This document shows positions 1 through 7,723 of a DNA stretch of 64,000 nucleotides, in pieces. Source of the DNA: Microcoleus sp. FACHB-831 (GTDB lineage: Bacteria > Cyanobacteriota > Cyanobacteriia > Cyanobacteriales > FACHB-T130); assembly GCF_014695585.1 (NCBI RefSeq), contig NZ_JACJON010000073.1, positions 1 to 64,000 on the forward strand, given 5' to 3'. The notes under the pieces were generated by a model. The model was given only the letters and a program-made list of their open reading frames with translations. It made no database searches and was not told the origin of the DNA. The position numbers and the translations under genes were made by a program. Each line of letters opens with the position of its first letter. Positions within the stretch are counted from its first letter, which is position 1.

Positions 1-110
1 AATCAATGGGATTACAGATGAAAATGCTCTCAACTGGTTTAATCATTGTGGTCTATTTTTAGAACCAATTAGATAATTTATTTTGTGGTACATCTGATTG
101 CAATTTGCTG
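1..110 (+). mobile_element. Right end of an IS630-family insertion sequence (partial)
   Basis: The first 76 bases encode what looks like the C-terminus of an IS630-type transposase. The next 34 bases run to the point where similarity to the neighbouring mannosyltransferase gene begins. The junction is a TA dinucleotide at 111-112, the target that IS630 elements use. The element's left end lies outside the window, so terminal repeats and the target duplication cannot be checked. Family assignment rests on the transposase tail and the TA junction. Confidence 0.55.
2..76 (+). CDS. IS630-type transposase, C-terminal 24 residues (partial, starts before window)
   Basis: Frame 2 is open from the window edge to a TAA at 74-76. 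Its peptide contains ALNWFNHCGL, which resembles the conserved WFxHCGY-type tail of cyanobacterial IS630 transposases. The DDE catalytic core would lie upstream, outside the window. The motif match comes from memory of the family and the fragment is short, so the call is moderate. Confidence 0.5.
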   Translation: MNGITDENALNWFNHCGLFLEPIR

Positions 111-629
111 TAACAACAGAAACAGTCCCTCGGTATAAATCACAGTTCCGTACAGAGAGAACGGACACCAAGCAAGGGCAGCAGTAGTCCACCGCGCCGC
201 GCTTTTGCCATGAAGCTCCTCTACCCAAGCGTACACAAGGACTAGCGCACCGAAAAAAGCCAGGTTGTTCACCAATGTTCCAGCCACTTCAAAGGGCAAG
301 CCAAGGGTCATTACTGCACGACTTAATAAGGGCAAAAGGGGGAAGAAGGCGACAGGATGCTGCTTACCATCATTAATGTATTCGTAACCTGTCGTTGCAA
401 TTATCTGATACCAACCACCATCCCAGCAAGAGAAAACTTCCCAGCCAATTGTTGGAGTAATGCCGCCTGGGGGAGCCGGAAGCAGCGGGGCAATTAGCAA
501 CATTGCCACTAATATTACCACTCGGCTCAATAGCCACATTGCAGCCGCAAATATTAAACCATTACCTAATAAAGTTTTGCCTTTGCTTACCCAAGACGCA
601 GAATTAGGCTCTAATAATTTTTCTTTCAT
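111..629 (-). pseudogene. Second copy of PIG-V-like mannosyltransferase, cut by an IS630-type insertion
   Basis: About 173 residues match the N-terminal part of the complete gene just upstream on the same strand, including the luminal-loop motif WDGGWYQIIATTGYEY and the FFPLLPLLSR segment. Similarity stops abruptly after EGLFLLL, where the reading frame runs into the inserted element and ends after ten unrelated residues at position 78. The start is ATG at 629, 9 nt after the stop of the complete copy. The copies are still close at the DNA level, so the duplication is fairly recent. The rest of this copy may continue on the far side of the element, outside the window. A working protein is unlikely because most of the membrane segments are missing. 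Confidence 0.75.
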
Positions 630-638
630 ACACTCTCT

Positions 639-1907
639 CTAAGCCACCCACAAATTTTGCGAAAATCGTACAGCAAAACTTGCCAATAATATGGCGAAAA
701 AGCCCATAATCGCATATCCCCAGCGAGGATACCGTTCGAGCAACACGCCAAATGCAACTGATAGCGAAACAATTCCATAAGCGTAGCGCTCGGCAGATGT
801 AGTTCTGCCAGCGTTGAGCAGCAATGCCAAAGAGAAAAAGCCGTAGGCTACGGCAACGCGGCTAATTTTAGCCCGCGAGTACCATAGCAAATATCCGCCA
901 CCAAAAACCATGACAGTTTTAATTAATCTGTCACCGACTACGAGCCACAAAAGCAACCATAAGGCATACAAACCATAGCCGACTTTGACAGAACCGAGCT
1001 TAGATCGCGATCGCCATAATAAAAATGCGATCGCGCAAACAGTCGCAACTATCACTACATGTAAAGGGTTTTTTATCGCACCAGTGTTGATATCAACTGG
1101 CCCAACTACAACTTGCCTCAGTATCTTGAACCAACCCTGCAAAAAACTCTCTTTTCCCCATGCTGACTGTACGTGAATAAACGCCAAGGGGTCTCCAAAA
1201 TTCATCCCACAATAGATGCTATATAAAAGCAGCCCCAAACCAGTAGCTAAACTGGCAATATATGCCATAGGCGGGCGGCGTTCTCTCCACGCCACGAGCA
1301 AAAAAGCTGGTATGAGCGCCATCCCCGTTGGACGCGCTGCACTGGCTAATGCACCCCAAAGGGCGACTTGCCCGTATTGCTGTTTGTCAAAGGCTCGCAA
1401 AGCTGCTGTACTTAACAGCAAAAACAGCCCCTCGGTATAAATCACCGTCCCATAGAGGGAGAACGGACACCAAGCGAGGACAGCAGTAGCCCACCGCGCC
1501 GCGCTTTTGCCATGAAGCTCCTCTACCCAAGCGTACAAAACGACTAGCGCACCGAGAAATGCCAGGTTGTTGACGATAGTACCAGCCACTTCAAACGGTA
1601 AGCCAAGGGTCATTACTGCACGACTCAATAACGGCAAAAGGGGAAAAAAGGCAACAGAATGTTCTTTGCCATCATTGATGTATTCGTAACCTGTCGTTGC
1701 AATTCTCTGATACCAAGCACTATCCCAAGCGGAGAAAACATCCCAGCCAACTGTCGCTGCGCTCCCTCCTGGTGGCGCTGGAAGGGCAGGGGCAATCAGC
1801 AACATGGCGATCGCGATGACAAGTCGGCTTAACAGCCACATGGCGGCGGCAAAGATTAAACCATTGCCCAATAAAGCTTTTTTTTCAGTTATCCGCTCTG
1901 TAGCCAT
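639..1907 (-). CDS. PIG-V/Gpi18-like membrane mannosyltransferase, 422 aa
   Basis: This is a polytopic membrane protein with about ten hydrophobic segments. The first extramembrane loop carries WDSAWYQRIATTGYEY, followed by AFFPLLPLLSR and later SAARPTGMA. These are the hallmarks of COG5542 (PIG-V-related) GT-C glycosyltransferases, in which the acidic loop residue after the first helix is catalytic. Bacterial members are predicted to move a sugar, probably mannose from a lipid-linked donor, to an acceptor on the far side of the inner membrane; donor and acceptor here are unknown. The gene is followed by a broken second copy and is probably the first gene of that unit. Family assignment is good; the reaction is inferred. 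Confidence 0.75.
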   Translation of the reverse strand: MATERITEKKALLGNGLIFAAAMWLLSRLVIAIAMLLIAPALPAPPGGSAATVGWDVFSAWDSAWYQRIATTGYEYINDGKEHSVAFFPLLPLLSRAVMTLGLPFEVAGTIVNNLAFLGALVVLYAWVEELHGKSAARWATAVLAWCPFSLYGTVIYTEGLFLLLSTAALRAFDKQQYGQVALWGALASAARPTGMALIPAFLLVAWRERRPPMAYIASLATGLGLLLYSIYCGMNFGDPLAFIHVQSAWGKESFLQGWFKILRQVVVGPVDINTGAIKNPLHVVIVATVCAIAFLLWRSRSKLGSVKVGYGLYALWLLLWLVVGDRLIKTVMVFGGGYLLWYSRAKISRVAVAYGFFSLALLLNAGRTTSAERYAYGIVSLSVAFGVLLERYPRWGYAIMGFFAILLASFAVRFSQNLWVA

Positions 1908-2136
1908 AAATAAGCTATGCGTGCCGCAGCCTCGGTTTGTAATATTTCAGATTTTCCAGAAATTGTGCCACGATCGGCTCAATTTGGCGACGAAATAATC
2001 TAAAGATTGAGGCTGGGGCGATCGCGCCAGCCTCAAACAGCTCGCGGCTGATATTATCAAACTGTCCGCATCCAAGCTGTAAAAACTCAAACAAATTCCC
2101 TAACTATCAAGTTTCAAAAGGAACGCAAATATTATT

Positions 2137-2865
2137 ATGAAAGGAATTATTCTTGCTGGCGGTCAAGGAACACGTCTTGCACCGCTGACTGAAGTTACTA
2201 ACAAGCACTTATTGCCAGTTGGTAAAGAACCGATGATCTGGCATCCAGTTAAGCAGTTAGTTCAGGCAAATATCTTAGATATTTTGATAATTACTTCCAA
2301 TACTCATATGGGTGATGTGGTTAACTCTCTTGGCTCTGGAAAGCGATTCGGCTGCGAGTTTACATATCGAGTGCAGGAAAATCCCAAGGGTATTGCAGAT
2401 GCATTATCCTTGGGCGAAAAATTTGCTCAAGGCCAAAATATTGTTGTGTTGCTAGCTGATAATATCTTTGAGTATTCAATTCGTCCCCATATCGGGGCTT
2501 TTCTAGAACAGGAGATTGGCGCCAGGGTGCTATTAAAGGAAGTGGGCGACCCAGATAGATTTGCTGTTGCTGCTCTTGATGAAAAGAAAATTATGGAAAT
2601 TGAGGAGAAACCTACAAAGCCCAAAACTAACTATGCTGTTGTAGGTTGCTATATGTACGATTCTCAAGTATTCGAGCTAATTCGTAAAATTAATCCGTCG
2701 CTGCGGGGCGAACTAGAAATTACTAATGTTAACGAGCTTTATCTAAAGCAAGGACAGTTGCAATTCAGTTTTATTAAAGGACGCTGGGCAGATGCCGGAA
2801 CTTTTGACTCTTTATATGAAGCTAATAGAATTTTGTTGTCTACCAATAATAATATTATTGAATAA
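2137..2865 (+). CDS. Sugar-1-phosphate nucleotidyltransferase, RmlA-like short form, 242 aa
   Basis: The protein starts with the nucleotide-binding motif GIILAGGQGTRLAPLT, followed by KHLLPVGKEPMI. It has the metal-binding region LLADNIF and ends its catalytic core with WADAGTFDSLYEA, the order found in glucose-1-phosphate thymidylyltransferases. It probably joins dTTP (or another NTP) to glucose-1-phosphate to give an activated sugar for surface polysaccharide. It lacks the extra C-terminal part of classical RmlA (about 290 aa) and is close in length to the short spore-coat-type relatives. It lies upstream of dxr in the same direction with a gap of about 150 bp, so the two may be separately transcribed. 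The exact sugar and nucleotide are not certain. Confidence 0.8.
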   Translation: MKGIILAGGQGTRLAPLTEVTNKHLLPVGKEPMIWHPVKQLVQANILDILIITSNTHMGDVVNSLGSGKRFGCEFTYRVQENPKGIADALSLGEKFAQGQNIVVLLADNIFEYSIRPHIGAFLEQEIGARVLLKEVGDPDRFAVAALDEKKIMEIEEKPTKPKTNYAVVGCYMYDSQVFELIRKINPSLRGELEITNVNELYLKQGQLQFSFIKGRWADAGTFDSLYEANRILLSTNNNIIE

Positions 2866-3012
2866 ATTAGTGTAATTAATATTGACAAATCAAAGCTAGT
2901 GTGTATGAGAAGCGATCGCCCGCTCGGAGCTATCTGGCAAGGGGTGGGATCTCGCGGAAAAATGAGTCCCAACCAATTTATATTGGAATTGCCCCTTAAT
3001 TCTTAAATAATT

Positions 3013-4221
3013 GTGAAAGCTATTACTCTGCTTGGCTCTACTGGCTCTATAGGCACTCAAACTTTGGATATTGTTGCTCAATACCCGGATCAGTTTCGGA
3101 TTGTCGGGTTAGCAGCGGGGCGCAATGTGACAATGCTGGCGCAACAGATTCGGCAGTTTAGGCCGGAAATTGTGGCTATCTGCGAAGAAGAGAAATTGGC
3201 AGAATTAAAGTCCGCGATCGCAGACCTCGACCCCCAACCCATCCTCGTCGCTGGTAGCGCTGGCGTCATTGAAGTTGCCCGTTACGGCGATGCTCAAAGC
3301 GTAGTTACAGGTATTGTCGGTTGTGCTGGTTTGCTACCCACAATCGCCGCCATAGAAGCTGGCAAAGATATCGCTTTAGCGAATAAAGAAACCCTGATCG
3401 CTGGCGGGCCAGTTGTTTTACCTCTTGTAGAGAAGTATGGCGTAAAACTACTACCAGCAGACTCGGAACATTCAGCGATATTTCAGTGTTTGCAAGGCGT
3501 TCCCAAAGGCGGATTGCGGCGAATTCTGCTTACTGCTTCTGGGGGTGCGTTCCGCGATTGGCCTGTAGAGAAGTTAGCAGAAGTTACGGTGCAAGATGCA
3601 TTAAAGCATCCAAATTGGTCAATGGGTCGCAAGATTACGGTAGATTCTGCGACGCTGATGAACAAGGGATTGGAAGTAATTGAGGCACACTTCCTGTTTG
3701 GAATGGACTACGACCATATCGATATTGTCATTCATCCGCAGAGTATTATTCACTCTTTGATTGAGTTACAAGATACTTCAGTTTTAGCTCAATTGGGTTG
3801 GCCTGATATGCGCTTGCCGTTGCTTTATGCTATGTCTTGGCCTGAGCGAATTTATACTGATTGGCAACAGTTGGATTTAGTAAAAGCTGGTAATTTAACT
3901 TTCCGAGAACCGGATCATAAAAAATATCCTTGCATGCAGCTAGCTTATGCGGCTGGTCGCGCGGGCGGTTCGATGCCTGCTGTATTGAATGCGGCAAACG
4001 AACAAGCAGTAGCCTTATTTTTAGATGAGAAAATTGGATATTTGGATATTGCGCGGGTGATTGAGAAAACGTGCGATCGCCACCAAATTGATAACTGTCC
4101 TAATCCTTCGTTAGATGACATTATAGCCGCAGATAAATGGGCAAGACAAGAAGTTTTAGCAGCTGTAGAGACAGGAAATGTCACTTCTAACACAGGGAAT
4201 CGTATTGTATCTGTTGGCTAG
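3013..4221 (+). CDS. dxr: 1-deoxy-D-xylulose 5-phosphate reductoisomerase, 402 aa
   Basis: DXR converts DXP to 2-C-methyl-D-erythritol 4-phosphate with NADPH, the first committed step of the MEP isoprenoid pathway that feeds carotenoids and the phytyl chains of chlorophyll. Visible motifs are the N-terminal NADPH-binding [15 protein letters not shown], the metal and substrate loop [12 protein letters not shown], the flexible loop [12 protein letters not shown], and [20 protein letters not shown] with the acidic residues after it. Length is normal for the family. The start is GTG at 3013, which places the Rossmann motif at residue 6, the usual position; no ATG lies nearer. Nothing in the sequence suggests a defect. 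Confidence 0.96.
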   Translation: MKAITLLGSTGSIGTQTLDIVAQYPDQFRIVGLAAGRNVTMLAQQIRQFRPEIVAICEEEKLAELKSAIADLDPQPILVAGSAGVIEVARYGDAQSVVTGIVGCAGLLPTIAAIEAGKDIALANKETLIAGGPVVLPLVEKYGVKLLPADSEHSAIFQCLQGVPKGGLRRILLTASGGAFRDWPVEKLAEVTVQDALKHPNWSMGRKITVDSATLMNKGLEVIEAHFLFGMDYDHIDIVIHPQSIIHSLIELQDTSVLAQLGWPDMRLPLLYAMSWPERIYTDWQQLDLVKAGNLTFREPDHKKYPCMQLAYAAGRAGGSMPAVLNAANEQAVALFLDEKIGYLDIARVIEKTCDRHQIDNCPNPSLDDIIAADKWARQEVLAAVETGNVTSNTGNRIVSVG

Positions 4222-4265
4222 TAAGATAACTACTGTTTGAATGGCGTTAACTCGACCATACAAAT

Positions 4266-4979
4266 ATGATGCCGATATTTGAAGCAATTGAAAAAATTGC
4301 AGTTGCGATCGCATTGGTTGTAGCTTGTGTTTTGGGAATCCATAGCTACACTATGGTAAGCATTGGAATAGCAATTCTAGCGACGCTAGTTAGTTATTTT
4401 TATAAAAGGGAAACCAATGCTTACTGCACCAGAGGTATAGATCGCACTCACAAAGAAGACTATCAAGGAGCGATCGCAGATTTCACCAGGGCATTAAGAC
4501 GGAATCCCAAGTTTGTAGAAGCCTACAACAACCGAGGTATAGCTTGCTCTTCCTTGGGCGATTACGAGAAAGCAATTGAAGATTACAACCGCGCATTACA
4601 TCTCAATCCCAAGTTTGTAAAAGCCTACAACAACAGAGGTTTAGTTCGCTATCTTTTGGGCGATAAGGAGGGCGCAATTGAAGATTACAACCGCGCATTA
4701 AGCCAGAATCCTAACTTTGCAGATGCCTACGTCAGCAGGGGTCTAGCTCGGTCTAGCTTGGGTGATAAGGAGGGAGCGATCGCAGATTACAATCGCGCCA
4801 TTGAGATTAATCCTAATAATGCTGATGCTTACTACAATCGAGTTTACGTCTATTATGCGTTAAAAGATAACCAGAAGGTAAGTCAAGATTTCAAAAAAGC
4901 TGCACAACTATTTCTTGAACAAGAAGAGATGGATTTGTACGAAGCAGTTTTAGAGGATAGCAGGCAGTTTAATCAATAG
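4266..4979 (+). CDS. Membrane-anchored TPR protein, 237 aa
   Basis: Residues 1-50 form two hydrophobic segments, followed by five tandem tetratricopeptide repeats of 34 residues. The repeats have the classic pattern AYNNRG, then GDYEKAIEDYNRAL, then NPKF. TPR arrays form helical scaffolds for protein-protein contacts, here held at the membrane. Nothing shows which partner binds. Two adjacent ATGs (4266 and 4269) are equally possible starts. It begins 44 nt after dxr in the same direction, so co-transcription is possible, but no functional link is implied. The last repeat is degenerate, as is usual at the end of such arrays. Confidence 0.8.
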   Translation: MMPIFEAIEKIAVAIALVVACVLGIHSYTMVSIGIAILATLVSYFYKRETNAYCTRGIDRTHKEDYQGAIADFTRALRRNPKFVEAYNNRGIACSSLGDYEKAIEDYNRALHLNPKFVKAYNNRGLVRYLLGDKEGAIEDYNRALSQNPNFADAYVSRGLARSSLGDKEGAIADYNRAIEINPNNADAYYNRVYVYYALKDNQKVSQDFKKAAQLFLEQEEMDLYEAVLEDSRQFNQ

Positions 4980-5054
4980 GTAGATAGTAGTAAAATAGCA
5001 AAAAGACACGCTACCTGAAATCAAGGTTATTCTTGGCGATCGCGCTATGCCATC

Positions 5055-5212
5055 ATGACTAATCAACAACAAAATGAATACGACAGCCCTTGAAAAGAAG
5101 TTTTAGAACGCTACTTTCAACAATTTATGGGCTTCTTTTTCCCAAAAACGCACGCCCTCATAAATTGTTCGCAACCTTATCAATCTCTCGACAACGGATT
5201 TCAACAGGTTAC
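5055..5212 (+). pseudogene. Remnant of an Rpn-family (PD-(D/E)XK) nuclease/transposase-like gene
   Basis: Reading from ATG 5055 gives a peptide that resembles the N-terminus of the abundant cyanobacterial Rpn-family nuclease/putative transposase proteins. It has an opening rich in N and Q, then YDSP, a stop (TGA at 5091) where the family has Trp, then KEVLERYFQQFM, FFFPKTHA and LDNGFQQVT. After about 5212 the resemblance ends. The Trp-to-stop change is a single base (TGG to TGA). The catalytic nuclease core, which would follow, is missing, so this is a dead fragment. The assignment comes from pattern memory of the family. Confidence 0.55.
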
Positions 5213-5269
5213 ACTTCTTGCAAAAAGTCTACTATATAACTGCGCTCGCTCTCTTTTTGAGCATAAAAA

Positions 5270-5488
5270 ATGCCACCTGAATTAATCATCTTAATTATTG
5301 CATTAATTGTGTCTTGGCTGGTGTTCAGTGCATTGGTTAACCTGCTAAAGACAACTGTTAAGACGGCGATCGCGATCGCTGTTATTCTCTTCATTTTGCA
5401 GCTTTTCTTTGGTATTGGGCCAAATGACCTTTGGCAGAAACTACTCGAACTTCCCCAGGCAATTTGGCATCAGGTCACTGGTGGGTAA
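5270..5488 (+). CDS. Small membrane protein, 72 aa, unknown function
   Basis: Two hydrophobic stretches occupy residues 5-25 and 32-52. They are followed by an amphipathic end with NDLWQKLLELPQAIWHQ. No named family is recognised. The ORF starts at ATG 5270, just after the nuclease remnant, and ends about 80 bp before the peptidoglycan-binding gene on the same strand. Codon pattern and the ordered hydrophobic profile suggest a real gene, probably in the inner or thylakoid membrane. Confidence 0.6.
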   Translation: MPPELIILIIALIVSWLVFSALVNLLKTTVKTAIAIAVILFILQLFFGIGPNDLWQKLLELPQAIWHQVTGG

Positions 5489-5566
5489 AATCTAAGAAGC
5501 GCAAGCTTTTGCAGATTCATAGCATGAGGCTTATGGTTTTGCTCACATCCCCATTAGGAGAGATTT

Positions 5567-6646
5567 ATGGCTTTAAATATTAGTGCCCTGAAATTGCCCG
5601 TCATTCAAAAAGGCTCTAAAGGGGCTGCCGTCATTGCTTGGCAGCGGTTTTTAAAGGAAGCTCAATATCCTATTGCATCTGCCTATGGCGGGTTTGATAA
5701 CGTTACTGATGTATCTACACGCAGCTATCAAAAAAAGCAGGGATTATCTGTCAATGGAGTCGTGGACAACGCGACTTATGCCAAGGCTGTAACCCAGGGG
5801 TTTATATTCAAGGTTCCCAACTTCTCGACACAGATGTTGCTAGCTTGCATTCGCTTCGGCGAGGCAGAAATTAAAGACTTGCAAAGAACCTTGAACGCGA
5901 TCGCCAAACTCAATCCCTCTTTAGTAGCAGATGGCGATTTTGGAGCCAGAAGTATCCAAGGGTTAGCCCAAGTTTACAAGCAAAGAGACGTGCGTATCCG
6001 CGTTGAACTAGAACAACAAATCTCTAGCGCCACCAAACAGAAACTCGGTGCGGATCTCGACCCAGCTTTGGATATTCTCACCAGCTATGCCAAAATACTC
6101 AGATTTCGCCTCAGCGGACCGCATTGGATTAACTACTTCCCCACCAGCCGCTCTATTTCCACTTTGGCATCACCCTTCCGCGAAAGAGTGCAAGCTTTCC
6201 AAAAAGCCCTAATCGATGGGGGCGCACAAACAATCATAGCCGCTACCTATCGGCCTAAAGAACGCGCCTACATGATGCACTATGCAGCCAGGATTAGCCG
6301 AGGACAGATTGACCCAGAAGATGTGCCTTCTATGGCTGGCGTTGGTATTCAATGGGTACACTACCTTAGAGCAGGTTCGATTCAAGCCGCAGAACAGATG
6401 GTAGATGAGTATGGTATTGGTGGTAATCCCGTCGCCCTAGAGTCTATGCATACCCAAAAGCTGGCGATTGACTGGAATATTACCTGGGAAGGTACGCTCA
6501 AAATTAAAAATGGTAGCGGACGTATCGTTCAAATTGGCGCTCCCCGAAATGGAGCGAGCAATGAGGCTCTTTTTGCAGTGGGCGCATCATACGGAGTGTA
6601 TAAGCTAGATAACGATCCTCCCCACTGGTCATCTAACGGTCGCTGA
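5567..6646 (+). CDS. Peptidoglycan-binding protein with M15-like (D-Ala-D-Ala peptidase fold) C-terminal domain, 359 aa
   Basis: Residues 10-85 form a PG_binding_1-type repeat (VIQKGSKGAAVIAWQRFL, then YQKKQGLSVNGVVDNATY). A weaker second repeat follows around residues 100-135 (IKDLQRTLNAIA, then ADGDFGARSIQGL). The C-terminal half contains TYRPKERAYMMHYAARIS, ESMHTQKLAIDWNI and DPPHWSSNGR. The SxHxxxxAxD and final HW patterns are those of zinc-dependent M15/VanY-type peptidases, so it may trim wall peptides, although that is inference. No signal peptide is seen. An AGGAGAG-type ribosome site precedes ATG 5567. The absence of a signal leaves open a phage-lysin-like or tailocin-like role. Confidence 0.65.
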   Translation: MALNISALKLPVIQKGSKGAAVIAWQRFLKEAQYPIASAYGGFDNVTDVSTRSYQKKQGLSVNGVVDNATYAKAVTQGFIFKVPNFSTQMLLACIRFGEAEIKDLQRTLNAIAKLNPSLVADGDFGARSIQGLAQVYKQRDVRIRVELEQQISSATKQKLGADLDPALDILTSYAKILRFRLSGPHWINYFPTSRSISTLASPFRERVQAFQKALIDGGAQTIIAATYRPKERAYMMHYAARISRGQIDPEDVPSMAGVGIQWVHYLRAGSIQAAEQMVDEYGIGGNPVALESMHTQKLAIDWNITWEGTLKIKNGSGRIVQIGAPRNGASNEALFAVGASYGVYKLDNDPPHWSSNGR

Positions 6647-6714
6647 TATCTATTTGGGATTTTAGATTTTGGATTAATAGCTAATGGGGGATTGGTGAAG
6701 GTGACGAGCGATGA

Positions 6715-6743
6715 CCAATTACCAATTACCCCTTATCAATTAC
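6715..6743. repeat. Short tandem AATTACC-type repeat
   Basis: Units of CCAATTACC are repeated head to tail in the gap between two convergent genes, up to the stop codon of the thioesterase gene. The same motif occurs in reverse orientation at 12561-12580 inside modBC, and a related run lies near 15404-15432. Such heptamer-type repeats are common between genes in filamentous cyanobacteria. Confidence 0.6.
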
Positions 6744-7235
6744 CTAAAACGATAGCTTCACTAGCGCGTCTTTTACCGTTGGGGGTAGCTGTCTCATAAT
6801 CTTGCCCTTCTCCCGGTCAACAGCTACCAAAGTTACTCGTGCTGTGACATATAGCTCTTGCCCATCAAGGGATTGGATTTGGTAATCCCAATTAATTCGT
6901 ACACCGTCCATTGCTGCCATCCGCGCTCTTACCACAGCTGACATACCCATTTGAATTGAGCGGTGGTAACGAACCGAAAGCTCGACAACTGGCAAATCGC
7001 AGCCTAATGCTACCAAGCTAGCAAAATCGATGCCAATTGAGCGCAGGCATTCCACCCGTGCTTCTTCCATCCAGGTGACATAGGTTCCATGCCAAACATT
7101 GCCGGAATAGTCTGTGTTATGAGGTTGCGCCCGGACTGGGTATTCAAACCAGTTCTCAGTTGTTGCTGTTAGAGAGTGGCTTTGGATTGCGCCAGTGGGC
7201 GGCAGTTGAGGTGGGGTTTGTTGTTCTTCTGACAC
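6744..7235 (-). CDS. Acyl-CoA thioesterase, YbgC/4-hydroxybenzoyl-CoA thioesterase type, 163 aa
   Basis: This is a hot-dog-fold thioesterase. Residues 32-60 hold the family signature PHNTDYSGNVWHGTYVTWME, where the Asp is the catalytic residue of the 4HBT-I group and the following GxVxxxxY/W motif binds CoA. The rest (PVVELSVRYHRSI, then MRQLPPTVKDAL) follows the family in order. The length of 163 includes about 25 extra N-terminal residues rich in Gln and Pro, so an internal start is possible but no better ATG is seen. Likely reaction: hydrolysis of an acyl- or aroyl-CoA. In cyanobacteria a member of this group acts on DHNA-CoA in phylloquinone synthesis, but this protein cannot be assigned to that step from sequence alone. 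Confidence 0.75.
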   Translation of the reverse strand: MSEEQQTPPQLPPTGAIQSHSLTATTENWFEYPVRAQPHNTDYSGNVWHGTYVTWMEEARVECLRSIGIDFASLVALGCDLPVVELSVRYHRSIQMGMSAVVRARMAAMDGVRINWDYQIQSLDGQELYVTARVTLVAVDREKGKIMRQLPPTVKDALVKLSF

Positions 7236-7723
7236 TTTGCCAATTGTCTCTAGTACACGCTTGAGGCATTGTACCTCTAGAAGAGTTAGGCCAACACATT
7301 TGCTATTAGAGGCTGTTAGATATTATTGTTCAATTTAATAAAAATTTTCAGTTTTATAATAAAGATTAACCTACGCTAGATTGAAGTCAATCTGTACCCA
7401 GGAGAGCGCTTTGATATGGCGCGATCTCTCCTTGAAGAGGCTATACACTCTAAAATTATTGTTGGACAGTACACAAGTTTCTTTAGAAGAACTCCCGCTG
7501 AAGGATAAGGAGGGATTCTAAAAATTTTTACCCAATATCCATCTAGCAGTAAACGAAATTTAGGCCACGTCTATTCAGCTAATAATTGATGGATATTTTG
7601 AGGCTATTGATGATTGTCCTGACAAAATCAACACACTAAAGGCCAAGTCCTCAAAGCGATATTTGTGTAAATCTCGCTCCGCGACAATCATCACCCTCGG
7701 AGGGCCAATAACCTTTGCTCTCA
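7236..7723. other. Intergenic region, 488 bp
   Basis: This gap lies between the 5' end of the thioesterase gene and the 3' end of the cyclase gene, both on the minus strand. It includes an AT-rich stretch around 7325-7375 that could hold the thioesterase promoter and an imperfect hairpin near 7404-7433. No gene is recognised; short ORFs here show no coding character. Confidence 0.5.
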
